From Mortierella alpina (Eukaryota > Mortierellomycota > Mortierellomycetes > Mortierellales > Mortierellaceae): a stretch of DNA of 64,000 nt. The stretch covers positions 248,001-312,000 of the forward strand of contig JANATF010000008.1 of the NCBI GenBank assembly GCA_029449245.1. The letters are read 5' to 3'. Position 1 is the stretch's first letter; the number at the start of each line of letters is the position of its first letter. A model generated the notes under the pieces. It ran no database searches, was not told the DNA's origin, and saw only the letters and a list, made by a program, of their open reading frames with translations. Below are positions 12,415-24,970 of the stretch, in pieces. Position numbers and translations under genes: made by a program.

Positions 12415-13684
12415 TCAGAGTTCGTTGACCCAGGCCCCAACCAAAAGTCCCATGGCTTCGCCATGACCGAGCACGAACGCATGAGCCATCCCTTGGTCGC
12501 AGAGGTAGCTCTTGCACTTTGGAAACTGGTCGCGCATCTCGTAGTAGTTCTCGATGGGGCTCCACTCATCCGTCTTGCCATAGTAAAACACTAGCTTGGA
12601 CGCATGCTCCTCAACAAGCTCCTTGTCCATGATGTTGATCGCCTCCATTTCTTGGCCTGCAAGGAACAGACAGTTCTTCACCACCGAACTATGGAGAAGC
12701 TTCTGAGATGTCACAGTAGCCATGCCCGCATCCTGACGGGTGACGAAACCAACGATGGACTGGAGAATAGGCGGTGCCGAGAACATGAATCGCAGGGTGC
12801 TCACGGTTCCTCCTACAATCGATCGAGAAACGGGTCCAAAGAGGTTCTAAAGTGACTCAAGGACGACTGTTAGCATCATTTCAGACTAATGTCGTGCTCC
12901 TTGGCCACAGAGTTCCTTTGGCCAGAAATACCTTCATCTTCCGGCCATTGGGCGTGTCGGCAATTCTGTGGATTGTTGGGAACAGCTGAAAGATGCGTGC
13001 AATGCCGTGGTTGGGGCGAGCTTTCAGGACGCGCAGCGCCAGCCAAGCTCCCATTGAATGTCCTGCGAGAATAAACCGAGTGCCAGGTGGGTATGTCTCT
13101 CGCAGACGGTCGAGGATCGCAATCTTGTTTTCCACCTGCTCTTCCAGTGAATAAAGCTTTGAAGGATCTGCGACATGGCTCCCAGCGGAGTGACCGAGAT
13201 GGGAGGCTGAATTTAATGACAAGGAGAGCGAGTGGGTGTTAACAGTAAGTAATCGTATCCGTATCCGTACACAACAGCAGTAAACAAAATGACGCCGACC
13301 AGAGACTTACCACCAAAGATGTCGATGCTTCCCTGGCAAGAGTCGTGGACCGTTTGAAGGAACGGGGTATAGTAGTCGATCAAACCAGGGTTACCTATTC
13401 AAGGTTATGAGAAAAGGGGCATCGGTATTATGTCAACAACAGCCCGTATGACCTTTGCTAGAGTCTAAACGTGCGTTGCAGGGCTCGGCCGACTTACCTG
13501 GGATCATAAACAAGACGGTGTGGTGTGCTTCCTTGCCTTCTTCTGACGCCGAGCGCTGTCCCCTGGCGGGCCACCACAGCGTGGGCACGTTGTCGCCCTG
13601 CACATTCCAAATTGCTTGGACGGGGCTCTTGAAGAGAGCGGCAGGATTGACGGATGGCGGCGTGGCCGACGAGGCTGTTGTCAT
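12415..13684 (-). CDS. LDAH: Lipid-droplet-associated hydrolase (LDAH family)
   Basis: Four exons are inferred: 13684-13498, 13394-13311, 13206-12932 and 12846-12415, with phases 1, 1 and 0 (325 aa). This is close to the usual animal LDAH length. It is an alpha/beta-hydrolase of the DUF2305 family, located on lipid droplets and linked to neutral lipid or sterol-ester turnover; its substrate is debated. The sequence has the diagnostic oxyanion segment FMIPGNPGLIDYY formed across intron 1. It also has the nucleophile elbow AGHSMGAW (Ser near residue 140), the downstream RIFQLFPTIHRIADTPNGRK segment and a C-terminal catalytic His region (QGMAHAFVLGH). The start ATG at 13684 gives MTTASSATPP. An open frame continues upstream, but it lies over the promoter shared with the 5-phosphatase gene. 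Confidence 0.9.
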
Positions 13685-14054
13685 GGCTGCTTGCGGGAGG
13701 CGGTGGGGTGGACGGCGGTGCGACGCAGCAATGAGGCGGTGGGATGCAAGGATGCAGATGGGCAGGCGTGCGGAGGAGTGGCGATGGCACGGACGGAGAG
13801 ACAGCAGAGATGTCGACAGCATGCAAGAAGCGGCTGCAGGGGGGAAGCAGGCCCGCACTGCATTTTGTACGGGGGAGTCTGAAAAGCTCTCCTGACCGCT
13901 GACTGGCCAGGCGGACACCCCTATTCTTCGCTGTCCAGCGGGCTTCCATGTCGCCTCGTCTCGGACTCCTCCCATTCCCATTCCCAATCTCCATTCCGCA
14001 TTCCCCACTCCCACCTCCTCTCCGCCTGCCACAGCCCATCCAGCCACGCCGTCC
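13685..14054. promoter_or_regulatory. Shared head-to-head promoter, LDAH / 5-phosphatase
   Basis: There are 370 nt between the two divergent start codons. The stretch is GC-rich with CT/CCC-rich runs near 13970-14030. No TATA-like element is obvious. Both reading frames remain open here by chance. Confidence 0.4.
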
Positions 14055-17000
14055 ATGGAGGCCTGGCTGTCTCCTCTTGCCAAATGGCTCTTTGCCAGCG
14101 CCGCGCCGACTTCGCCGACTTCGCCCGTGACTGCCGCAAGCGACATGCCTTCGCAGGGGCCAACAAACACGCTCGCCAACGGGCCAACCGAAGCACCGTC
14201 TGTGCTGCAGCAGGACGCGATCGGATCCACACCGCACCAGGCACATGCTACTGCCGCAGCGCAGGACGAACGGCCGCAGAGTCTAATCAACAATAGCCCA
14301 ATCTGCCCTGTCAAGGTACTTTTTGCAGAAGCCTGTTATCGAGTGCCTGCTTACCAAGCACAAATGCAAACACAATCTGGCGAGTGAAGAGAGGGAGAAA
14401 GAGCGAGAGAGAGATAGAGAGAGCATCGTGCAAGTGCCTATCGCTCTCGCAAGTCTAGCAAGTTACGATACATATGCTCAACAATCGATATGACTCCCCC
14501 AATAGATCGTGCCAGATGTGGCTGGATACCCGGGCACTCTACCGTCGGATAATTTGCAGCCGGATCATTCACTGGACAGCAACGCAGCGACCCCAGCGAG
14601 CATGGCGACGACATACGCTTCAACCGCAGCCGATTCTCAGCAGCGGCACCAGGATTATAAAGACCTCTCGCAGCCAACCAGTCAGGACGGACCAGGTTCA
14701 GAACAGAAGAAACTCAACTTGCGCTCCATCACACGGGCTATAGAATGGATAGTCAACGTATCCAAGTCCTCCGAGGCGTCTACGAGAGCGGATGATTCAA
14801 CAAACGTAGGCGGCCCCAATAAGGATCCAGACACGACTTCCGACACAAAGTCTCGACGAAAGAGCAAAAACAAGCACAGATCGCAGCCAGCGGCACCACC
14901 ACGGCCCACTATTTCTAGGACCAGGCTCAAGGTGTTTGTAGGCACATGGAATATGATGGGACAAATGCCCAACATCCGCGATGGTCTCACTGGGTTCCTT
15001 GACTTGCAGAATCACGCACAGCAACATACGAATTCGCGAGATACCGATGCTCTACACCCACACCATATGTCTGCATCTGACTCTTCACCCGACATGGACT
15101 ATGGCAACCAGGACGGGGTGACGGAGACAAAAGAGCGCGAACGGAAACGGCGACCAAGCAACATTATCACTAGAATTCGTCGGGAGGCACACCATGGTCC
15201 TCAGGGAAACTATCCTGCCAATTCACCATCCTCGGCACACTTAGTGGAGACGCCATGTAGCGAACGCTTACCCTCCGACGTGACACTTGGGATTCTAAAG
15301 ACACCCTTCTTGGAGATGGATGCTGGTGCACCCTATCACATCATCGCCATTAATACTCAGGAGTGTGAGCGTGAGATCCGAGAGGCGGTTCTTTTTCCTT
15401 CAAAGACGGCATGGGAGAAGCATCTGCAGGCTTCATTGGGACAAGACTACGTGATGATCAAGGCTGAGACCATGGCGGCGCTCCATATGGCGGTCTTCAT
15501 CTGGAAGCCTATTGAGGATCTTGTCAGTGGTAAGCAAACAACTTAGTTGTGTAAGCATTGGTTGTTCTAGTAGAATGGAGTCCGCCAACTGATAGTGTGT
15601 GTTTGAAAACTCCTCCTATGAGTACAGCGGTCGACTCGTCGACAGTAGCGACTGGGATCGGTGGAATTGTGGGCAACAAAGGAGCCGTTGCTATTTCAGT
15701 CTATCTCGGAAGCACATCGTTTTTGTTCGTCAACGCTCATCTAACAGGTACTGCGGCGATTTTTGTGCAATATGTCAATGGTTTTGGTTCGATCATGGCT
15801 TTTTCTAAGGAGGTTCCCTTTTGTTTTCAACCGGCTATAGCACACCAAAGCAACACTCAAGCGAGGAACAGCGACTACAAAAGAATTATACAGGAACTGC
15901 AACTGAATGACGCGCCCAAGAGCTCGCCCCGCGGATGGCATTTCCGAGGAGACATGAAGCTTCGGCGCCACTACGATTATCCTCCTGTAGGTCTCCCACA
16001 AAGGTCCTTTCATAATGCAGCCAACGCAAAAGCAAGTAGAGGTGGGCTGGAGAACCATGTGAGCCGTGAGGACCTGGATACCAACGCTGCCACGACTCCT
16101 GCGTTACCAATGCATGGAGGCACCGCAGGCGAGTCTGAACATAAAGGACTGCCCAGCAAAGCCAGTGGTGGTAACAGTAGCAGTGTGGCCACCAGCAAGG
16201 CTGCTTCTGATATCACAGAGCAATTTGACTATACCTTTTGGGCAGGTGATCTGAACTACCGCGTGGATCTGTCAAGAGCGGAAGCTGAGGACTGTATTCA
16301 CAAAGGCGATCTCAAGGTGAGCTCTCCATCCCTAAAGTGCTATAACTTCACAGACGTAACGGACGCTAACAATGCCCGTAATGCCGTCCTCTAGACCATG
16401 CTCGCTCATGACCAGCTATCGACACAAATGGCTGCAGGATCAGTATTCGAAGGTTTCATGGAAGCCCCTATCCATTTCAAGCCGACATACAAATTTGACC
16501 CTCTCATCCCCCTCTCGGACAACCGCCTTCGTAAAATGCGGGAAAAAACCATCAAAGGACGGCCACGATCTATGATGAACATATACAGTGAAGCGAGAGC
16601 ATCCGCCGCCTCATCTACACCATCTCCTGGGTCTCCGCTGTACAAATTAGAGAGCAACAAATCGTGTCCGACTCTTGTGTTGAAGGCGAATATGGGGGAT
16701 GTGGGACCCATGCCCTGGAGATTCCCATCACCCAAGGAGCCTATGGGAGACGATGGCCCTATTGGAGTGGAAGCGAGCGGGGACGAAGGACGTGTCAGTC
16801 CACTTCCAAGTGACTCTGAGGAAGGCGGAGCAGACCGTAGCAAGGCCCGTGCACAGAAGTTGACGCGGAAGTTGTCTGTCTCCAGAGCCATTCAATCGGT
16901 CCGCCGACGACGATCCGCATTATTAGAGTCGCTTGATTCATATCATCAACCGAGGCAGCATTCCGAGGAGACGACGGCTCACTTGCTTGACCCAAAGACG

Positions 17001-17936
17001 AACGTATCTATCGCATCATTACAAGAGAATGCCTCCAACATCAGCGTATGCAGCGAATCTAGCCAGCGAAGAGGGACTCCAACCGAGAGCAAGGCACTCT
17101 TTGTCAGCAGCCCTCTTACATCCAACGCCGTTTCGCCCTTTGAAAACATGGGAGAGCAAGAGCATGGGGTCAGCCCGCTGCGGTCCATCACGATTCCGGA
17201 TGACCAGCCATTGACCGAGGAACAGGAGCGTGAACTGGAGCGTCAGCGACTACTTCGGCTGGTGCGGTACGATACCAGCAGCAAGCAGCGAGTGCCCTCG
17301 TGGACGGACCGGATTCTTTGGAAGTCGACCGGCGGGAACCTTTATCTGCCGGCAGAGATCGGCGACGACTCTAGGAGTGGAGCTATTTCAAGAGGTGGGC
17401 GAGGGTGGAGTTTGATGAGGAAGAGTAGGTCGAAAGTTGCAGCCAAGAGTCCGCTGTCATCTTCTCAGGATGAGCAAGGTGACCAGGGTAAACATGCTGA
17501 TCACGGGCAGTCAGAGCCATCTTCCGTATCCGTAGGTGGTGGAGGGTTTGGACAAGGATCGATTCTGAAGCCGAGTAAGAAAACAACAACGGAGGCGGGG
17601 TCTGGCAAGCCTGGGTTGCTTGAAAGTCTCAGGAAGGAGATCCAGAGCCACACTACCAAGGGCTCGTACCAGAGGAATGAGAGGCAAGATGCTGGCGCAC
17701 ACTACCTGTTGTCGGAGGAGGACGAGGCGCGGGATGCGGTGCTGGTGAAGCAGTACACTGCACATCATGATATGGGGCTCTTTTCGGATCATCGGCCGGT
17801 GACCGCGGTGTTTGCGGTGCGCTTTGACTGGAACCTGACGGACCGAGGGGTGATCGGTGGAAGTGCCTTGCAGGGAGGAGAGGGCCCGAGTCGTTGGAGT
17901 CCGCTGGGGAAGGTCCTGGAAAGGATGCCCAAGTGA
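14055..17936 (+). CDS. Inositol polyphosphate 5-phosphatase (1159 aa)
   Basis: Five exons are inferred: 14055-14315, 14506-15529, 15571-15747, 15841-16316 and 16395-17936 (phases 0, 1, 1, 0). It removes the 5-phosphate from phosphoinositides or inositol phosphates at membranes. The IPPc catalytic domain starts near residue 225 (KVFVGTWNMMG). It continues through INTQEC, the substrate-fold stretch GIGGIVGNKGAVAIS and VNAHLTAHQ (formed across intron 3). The first catalytic motif FWAGDLNYRVD lies near residue 622, the second VPSWTDRILWKS near 944, and SDHRPVTAVF near 1109. Long Ser-rich inserts interrupt the domain, especially between the two motifs (about 16570-17230). No Sac1 domain is present, so it is not a synaptojanin. 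Intron 2 is only 41 nt. Intron 3 (93 nt) is stop-free and a multiple of three. Confidence 0.9.
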
Positions 17937-18126
17937 TGACGACGAGACACATACGCGAGTCTTTCGCGTTCCATAGACATCATAGACGAAAAATACCATA
18001 CCCTTGAGTGGCTTAATACGAGCGCGGCGTACTCGCTCAAAAGTAAAACATCTCGTGCAATTCGATCGAGACGCCCAATCCTCCCACACAATTCCCTCTC
18101 GCATAGACAAAAGCACATCGCAGCAC

Positions 18127-19759
18127 ATGCCAGCAGCCATGGCCACCAGGTGAGTGAATATACAGAAACCAGGAGGAGGATCTTTGCAGGGGCTCTTTGA
18201 TTCCAATTGGAAAACTCATAATGTTGCATCCTGTTCTGTCGAGTAGAATTGTCTCCTCTACCATTGTCCGCCCGGACATCGAATCCAGGGTTGTGGACTC
18301 CAACTCGGGACGGAAGCGGTCATTATCCGGTTCACCAGAACCCCATCGTCGCCACAGTCGTCCTTCTATATCCTCGCGCCTTAGTAGCAATAGTAGCAGC
18401 AGTATCATCAACAACAACAAGACTGACTCCAACACCCTTACACCAGAAGCAGCAGCCAGTTCAGGAACCGTTGGTCAGGCGCCACAGCATAGTCCAGTCT
18501 CGGAAATAGCAGCAGCTTCTGGATCCGGATCTGGATCTGGATCACTGGAAGCAGGCAACCTCTCACGCGACAACATCAACAACAGCAAAAACAACGCAGA
18601 TGCCATGGAAGACGGTGAAGTGCAAGACAAGAAGGGTGCCGACGACAGGACGCAGAGAAACAACAAGCGACCCCGCCTCGCCTTGAACCCTGCCGAGGAT
18701 GCCAAGCGTGGCCGGCGTATGATGGGGATGATCCTTGGAACATTAGGACAGTTCAAGAAACAACAGCAACAACAGCAGGTCCCCGATGTTGGTTCTAATG
18801 TTGGTGGTGGTGGTGCCAGTGGGGCGGTTAGGGATGCTCCAGTGGCTTCTGGAGTGGCTTCGAGAGAGGCGGTTCAGAAACGGGTTCAGGAAAAGCTTCA
18901 ACGGGAACGGGAACTTAATGAGGAGTTGCGGAAAAAGGAGGTGGAGGAACGACGGGCCAGGATGGAAAGGGCCGAGGCTCAAAGGCGAAGGGAACCTCCA
19001 TCTGCTCCAGCGCCGAGAGGAGCAGCTGTAAGTGTTGAACAAAAAAAGTGCCTTTTTGTTTATTGTCTCGTGGCCAAAGAAGTTGTATGATAATGATATT
19101 GATGCTTTTTGTTTTTGTTGCTTTTTTTGTCTCTCATGGGAAAATAGGCAAAGAGGCGGAGGAACGAAGTCAAGTGGGAGAATGGGTATATTCTTACAGA
19201 GACCAGGCCACGGTTGCGATTCATGCCCAAGATTTTGAACGACACGACACGGAAGAGACTGCAGGAGCGCACCAAGGATGCGGATGACAAGAAGGATATC
19301 TCTTCAGCATTCTCGAAGACAGAACTCACGGAAGACGCCATCAGGATGGAGGCTGGCATGGACCTCGACGTCGAAGATATGGTTGTTGATCAGGAAGTGG
19401 TGATGGATGTGAAGGAGAAGGAGGAGGAGGAAGAGGAAGGAAAGAATGGTGACGAGGACAAGGAGACGACAAAGACCACAGGGGAGGACGATCAGGCCTC
19501 AAAAACCTCCATCTCTCACCCTGCACTCGAATCTTTGACAACGACCACGACCACCTCTACTTCTTCCAGGACAGTGAACGACGACGACAACGTCTCGGAC
19601 GATGTGGACATGTCCGTGGCGGCACGCGATGTCGAGTCTGATCGAGTCAAGAGCAGCAGCCCTGCAGAGGACACAGCGACCAAGACGTCGACTGAGGAGA
19701 CTGCCGGTTCGGACGACAACAGGGTAAAGACTGATCTCATCAACATTAGCCTCATCTAA
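18127..19759 (+). CDS. Pinin/SDK/memA-like protein
   Basis: Three exons are inferred: 18127-18149, 18247-19027 and 19148-19759 (471 aa, phases 2 and 0). Pinin-type proteins belong to the exon-junction/spliceosome periphery in nuclear speckles. A Ser/Asn-rich N-terminus leads to RPRLALNPAEDAKRGRRMMG and MILGTLGQFKKQQ, matching the conserved start of the pinin/SDK/memA domain. A charged helix follows (EKLQRERELNEELRKKEVEE), then KVRRR-like basic sequence and NGYILTETRPRLRFMPKIL. The C-terminus is acidic and Ser/Thr-rich. The 23-nt first exon (MPAAMAT) is chosen because its GTGAGT donor and the AG at 18246 restore the frame. An alternative start within the upstream frame of exon 2 is possible. 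Confidence 0.75.
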
Positions 19760-19869
19760 GTTCTCAATCACAATCCCACGCCCCACTCGCCCCACTCCAT
19801 GACTTGATTAAAAGACACTCTCCTGCTGTATGTATCATCTGTTTTTTCTTTTACTTTGGTCTATTCAAT
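19760..19869. terminator. Convergent 3' ends, pinin-like and FAD oxidoreductase genes
   Basis: Only 110 nt separate the two stop codons. T-rich sequence at 19838-19855 and the run TGATTAAAAG near 19805 may serve 3' end formation. The transcripts probably overlap. Confidence 0.3.
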
Positions 19870-22800
19870 CTATGCCAAAGCCCACCGGCTTCCATCCACT
19901 CCAACACTCTCCAGCATGAACACCATCCACCACTGCACAATCGCAGCCAGATATAGAAGCAGCATCCACGCCATCTCCACATAGACATTCGACGTCCACG
20001 ATCCAACAGCGCCGAAGAAATGTCCCTTCGTTTGCACACCCTTGCCAGAGTTCGAGTCCTCCTCACGACGATGGCGGGCGAGCTCCTGCTCATCCCAGAT
20101 GCGCTCATCGTCCAAGGTATCTTTCCAAGCCGTCTCAAAGTAGACAGAGCTGGCCGAAAACGGGTTCATCGCCGCCACGTCGTCCTGATGATAGGCCTTC
20201 ATCTTCTTCTTCTTCAGATTCTGCTGTCCATGTTGTTGCTCCTGTCTCTTCTGCTTCTCTTGACGAGCTTGACGACGCTCCCGCATGGGTGCATCCCGTT
20301 TGAGAAAGGATCCTTCCAAGGCCGAGATAGAGGCTGCAAGTCGGTGAGAGGGCTCTGCCGCAACAATACGCTCCATGACCTGCACAGCACTGACCACACA
20401 GCCCTCGAGGAGTGGAATTCCAGGGTAGGCATAACTGCCCACAAACCAGACGCGATCAGCGACTTTTGGAGACGCATGCTCGTCCAGGAGATCCGCTGTT
20501 TGTTCATCCATGTGTTGGTTGAGCTCATCCACGGCACTCATGGACTCTGGGTTCACGACCGCGCGCTCGAACCAGGCAGACGAAATCACGGATTCGGGCT
20601 TTGGCTGGAAGATGGGGTTCGTCGTTTGCAAGAACTTTGTGGTCGAGCCTAAGGAGGAGGCTGTATTGTTCATGATGTGTGTTGCCATGGCCGAGTTGTG
20701 GCTCTGTGAAGCTGTGGACGTCGGGGTGCTGGATCCGCTGCTATATGTTCTAGGACTGGAGGCGCCTGATGTCACTGATGAGCCAGGTCTGCGGTTTGTG
20801 AGCTCTGCCTCGCCGTTTGCCAGTGATGTCGGCTTGAGTGAGTAACCTGTAGCAGACTGTTGGTGACCCTGTGCCTGCTCCAATTCCTGTTGCTGCTTCT
20901 GCTGCTGCTGTTGCTGTTGCTGCTGCTGTTGCTCCAGCTCTGCAGATACCTTGTCAAATGGGGAGGCGAGAATGTCCGCGGTGGTCGATTTTGCAATGTT
21001 CAGCAACCTCCATGCAGCTGGGTCCTTGGGCAAGAAGGAGGTATCTGTGTGACAAACGACCTGAGTCCTCTCGTATGGAAACTTGGAAAGGGTCTCGATC
21101 TGGCTGTAGAACGGGTGGTCCTTGGGGAGGGATTCCACCGATACATCTCTGGGTGTTTCAGGGTCCGTGAGATCATGTTCCTCCCTGCGTCCGTAGTTTG
21201 AGGCATCATCGTTCTTCTCGGGCGAACTCATAAAGGGCTTGGGAAGCGGTTTGCTTGCACGCTGGCCTGCCAGGGTAGCAGCTGCCTGGTTAGCCTGGGT
21301 GGCAAAGATCACATGGTCAAACGTCCTGCGCACTCCATGGGAATCGACCAGGACTATTGGACCCGTACTGGCGTCCTTTCCATCGTTCGTGGCAGGCGCC
21401 TCCATGATCTTCTCCACCATGGTGCCGTAGTGGATGGTGCTGATGTTCTTGGACAGGTTCTCGGTGACCTCACGCACTCCAGACGAGACAAATTGCATCC
21501 GTCCAAAGGGCATGCATCGGGCGACGTACTCTAGCACAACACAGGCCGGGTACTCCATCATGCGCTCGAAACTGCATGTACAAACGCAGGCAAAGAGCGG
21601 GACAAAGAATGCTGAAAAGTCATGGCTGTACCCTCCACGGACGAGGAACTCTCTGAGACTGACCTGCCGCCCGTTGCCCCATTCTGAGGCGTCCTTGCCA
21701 ATCTCCATCATCCTTCCTTGGGTCATAAACTCTTTTGAGACTGCGAGCATCTTGACATAGTCTCGAGCGATGCGGTAGTAGCCTAGCAGACGACGGCCGA
21801 ATGGGTATGGGTTGATTAGCGAGAGCGGCGGCAGATCGGGAAGGGTAATGGTATGGTTAGAGCTGACTCTGTAGGAGCGGGATGACAGGTAGGGTGCCTC
21901 GATGTTGACATCGCGTTGGAGTCGACTTTGAGTTGCTGAAGGTGCTGCTGCGGAGGACGCCGGATCGAATGTGACATCGAAGCACGCCAGCGTGTTGTCG
22001 GCGTCGTGGAATTGTACACCGATGGAGCGATAGAGCCGGACGAGGTTGGGGTAGTATTCTAAACGCCAACAAGAAGAACCAAGAGAGACGCGTTAGGGAA
22101 ATGCTGTTCATCCTGTGGATCATATTAGATTATGGACTGCGGGTGGTGCACGGTAGGCAAGGGCCACGATGTATACGGCGCACAATGAAGAAAAATAAAG
22201 TTGTGCAACGATCGGTTAACGTGCGAAGCCTATTCAAACAACGTCGCGGGTCGCAGAAGTTGACCGATCGGTGGACAGACATAGACGCATGTGCGCAACG
22301 TCATCGCACCGCAACGACGGACACCGCTTCAGCAATGTGGTGGTCTGGTGCGAACACTTCCTCCCCAGCGAATCTACTGACACGGGGGGTCGCTGAAGGG
22401 CCAAACCCCAAAATTTAAAAATCACCAACAGTGAACGATCGCTCTTTGTCAAACTGTATTTTCCACTGCGTTCTTGCTCTCGGCAGTCCATTCTCCGTCC
22501 GTCCGTCAGACTGTGGTTCCGCTGGCTCGATCACATCCGCTTGCAGCCCAGACGTAAGACCCACAAGGACGCAGATTGCGTCGGATGTACATACCTGGAA
22601 AGAAGCTACGCATGGGCACGTCCATCCGGCCCTCGACGTGTTCGTGGTTGGGGTCGCCATTGCCACGCCCTGCTGCCAAGGCGCATTTCTGGCAGGGGCA
22701 GGTCACTGACAGCGAGGCGGCGTCCATTCCTATGGGACGGTTTGTATTTGTTCCAATTCAAAAGAAAATAAGCATGTTACAAAAAGCACAGGGCGAGCGT

Positions 22801-23157
22801 CATATCTTTACAACCATGTCGATAAGCTCAAACAGACTTACCCAACTTGTGGGCTTTTTCAAACAGCTCCACCTCGATTCCTTGATCGCCGTGGCCATCC
22901 TCTTCGTGTAGTGACGACAGCAGGTGTGCGACAGTCAAGCCCGCTAGACCCGACCCGACAACTGCGACTCGCAGCTTACGAGTTTTAGTTGTTACTGAAG
23001 TCTCAGAGGTGTGGGAGCCGGGCACAGGGTGGGATCCGGCAGCGAGGGTGTTTGTGCTGGCAGGGGTATCGGTACTTTTGTTTGCTGATGTCTTGGCGGT
23101 CGTGGTGCCTCTGCCGCCGTGCGCTGACGAGAGCTCGGACGTTAGGTGGGCGGGCAT
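19870..23157 (-). CDS. FAD-dependent oxidoreductase with C-terminal membrane anchor (879 aa)
   Basis: Three exons are inferred: 23157-22842, 22729-22595 and 22058-19870, phases 1 and 1. The Rossmann FAD site is VAVVGSGLAGLTVAHLL followed by EVELFEKAHKLG, where the acidic end of strand 2 binds ribose. The fold continues through YYPNLVRLYRSIGVQF, HVIFATQANQA and the C-terminal FAD loop VWFVGSYAYPGIPLLEGCVV. This pattern fits the amine-oxidase-like/COG2907 group of predicted NAD/FAD-binding proteins. The substrate is unknown. A Gln/Ser-rich, probably disordered stretch of about 150 residues (20700-20980) is inserted in the catalytic region. The end has one hydrophobic segment (WMLLLYLAAIVQWWMVFML), suggesting tail anchoring. 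The start at 23157 gives MPAHLTSE; an upstream frame exists but is CT-repeat derived. Confidence 0.8.
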
Positions 23158-24025
23158 CGCTTCAATGAGAGTAGATCGGACAAAAACCTGTAAGCGAGAA
23201 TGAATGAGCAGCAGGGCTGAGTGAGGCGCACGGTGAATGTGGACGAGGGTCGATGAGATGACGGTCGAGGGAGGAGAAGAGCGAAAGGAGCGAGCGCCGA
23301 AACGACCGAGAGCGAGAGGGAGAGAGAGGGAGTGGGCGAGAGAAAGAGTGAGTGAAAGAGAGAGGAAAAGACGGCACGATGACATTTATCTTTTGATTGA
23401 TTATTAGAGTTGCTCGAACGGATCACCAAGATTTGCGAGGGGGAATCTGGACCTCGACACTCCCAACGGCAGCCTCAAAGGTGCTTTCTCCCACCACCCT
23501 TCGCTCCCTCGTTTGAGGGCTCTTCAACACACGTCTGCGAGCTACGGCGACTGCTCCCCCACGAATCCGGGAGATCTCCTTCTATCTCCATGGCTCGGGA
23601 TCTCTCTGGCATTATTCAGCAACGCGCGCACAAACCCACGCACTCATCACACCCGTCGTTCCAGCCGCATATTTTCCCTGGCCGCATCTTGATCTCATAC
23701 GCATAATCTTTTCTTTTTTTTTTCTATTTTTTTTTTAATGATCGTTGCAGCCGGTGTGGCGAAAAGTGCCGCCCCAAAGAAAACTATAGAAAGGCACGCC
23801 AAGGCGCATGTCTCTAGCTCGTTAGGCTAGCGCACGAAAAAAGTAGGGATGGCTATGGCCTAGCCCCTTGAGAGAGTGGCCGTAACATTTCATTGATATA
23901 ATGTACATGCTCTATGATACAGTTCTGGCAGCGGTCCGAAGCGAATGCAGCCTTATCCAGATGCGAATGGGCCTAATCCTACAGCATTGTTGACTTGCCA
24001 ATAGCAAATTTCTCGAACGAGCTCT
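23158..24025. other. Intergenic, no gene seen
   Basis: A CT-rich (minus-strand) 5' flank of the FAD oxidoreductase lies at 23200-23390, and T-rich runs lie at 23706-23740. The remaining bases show no protein-like frame. Confidence 0.5.
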
Positions 24026-24970
24026 TCAAGCAAGACCTTCGCTAGTTGATGCTGCACTGGCCTGTTCCTCTGGTTCCCACCGATCGCCTTCTATACCCTT
24101 ACCCCGCATGCAAAAGTACCTTCTGAATGCACCGCATGCAGTGCAAGTCACCACACTGTGCAATTGTGGGTGCGCTATAGTAGGAGACAGAGCGAAGTAC
24201 GTCAGCGACTCGGCAACGATTATGTAGAACACGCATTCTCCCAAAAACTTCACCACTATGCCAAATTACCTTCGATTCGCACTTCTGAGCTGATATACGG
24301 GACTAACACGGCTTCGCACCGCAGACAGAACGATCGCTTTATGATAGGATCGCTATTGCAAACAACAACAATATTAAGGTCAGTGTCAAACCTTTTATCT
24401 CCCTACATCGTGTAGGAAGCGCGACAGAGCGGAAGTGCCGATCACCTACATGCGAATAACATTTTTGCGCCCAATCTCCCGCATCGTGGATGCATAAAAT
24501 CGCGCCGTGCCCGAGAGCGCGCTCAAGCTGCGCGTGTTGTTGCGGTTGGTCAAGCCATGGTGATTGTGGTTTTCGCTTAATTGCTCCATTGCAATCTTGA
24601 CCTTGCGCTCTCGCAACAGCGATCGCCGCTTTGTCCTGCTCACTTTTCCAGGTTTCTGCTTTCCAGACTTGGTGCCTTTATGAGTGGTCGTCATGGGCTC
24701 GGCACTGTCCTGCATTTCAACATCTGTAATCTTTGTCTGTGGCTGATCGAAGCTAGATACTCCAGAGGTCCCTTGCTCAGTATTAGCGTTGCTGCTGCAA
24801 TCGGTAGAGCCGCTGGCGCTCAGATTGTTGCATTCCTCCAACTTGCGCTGCGGCTGCTTTGGAGTGGTGATGGTGGCCATGTACATTGCGGCTTGGTATA
24901 GAAAGTTCATTCGCTGAAAGATCTCGCGGTTCTGGACAGCGCCCTCGCCCTTCTTGTCCTTTTTTGCCAT
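24026..24970 (-). CDS. RPR2: RNase P/MRP protein subunit Rpp21/Rpr2
   Basis: Three exons are inferred: 24970-24450, 24352-24270 and 24174-24026 (250 aa, phases 2 and 1). This small zinc-ribbon protein is part of the RNase P holoenzyme that trims tRNA 5' leaders in the nucleus. Exon 1 starts MAKKDKKGEGAVQNREIFQR and has the family helix FQRMNFLYQAAMYMA, then a non-conserved insert, then ARFYASTMREIGRKNVIR. Exon 2 supplies DPIIKRSFCLRCEAVLVPY with the first Cys pair (CLRC). Exon 3 supplies VVTCTACGAFRRYF with the second pair (CTAC). Helix, basic segment and two CxxC knuckles occur in the same order as human RPP21. An in-frame ATG upstream at 25051 would add a 27-residue leader; the start at 24970 matches the family better. 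Confidence 0.85.

Noticed and set aside
13494-14246. Long minus-strand frames upstream of the LDAH start
   Set aside because: They cover the shared promoter and the first exon of the opposite 5-phosphatase gene, are compositional, and have no family features.
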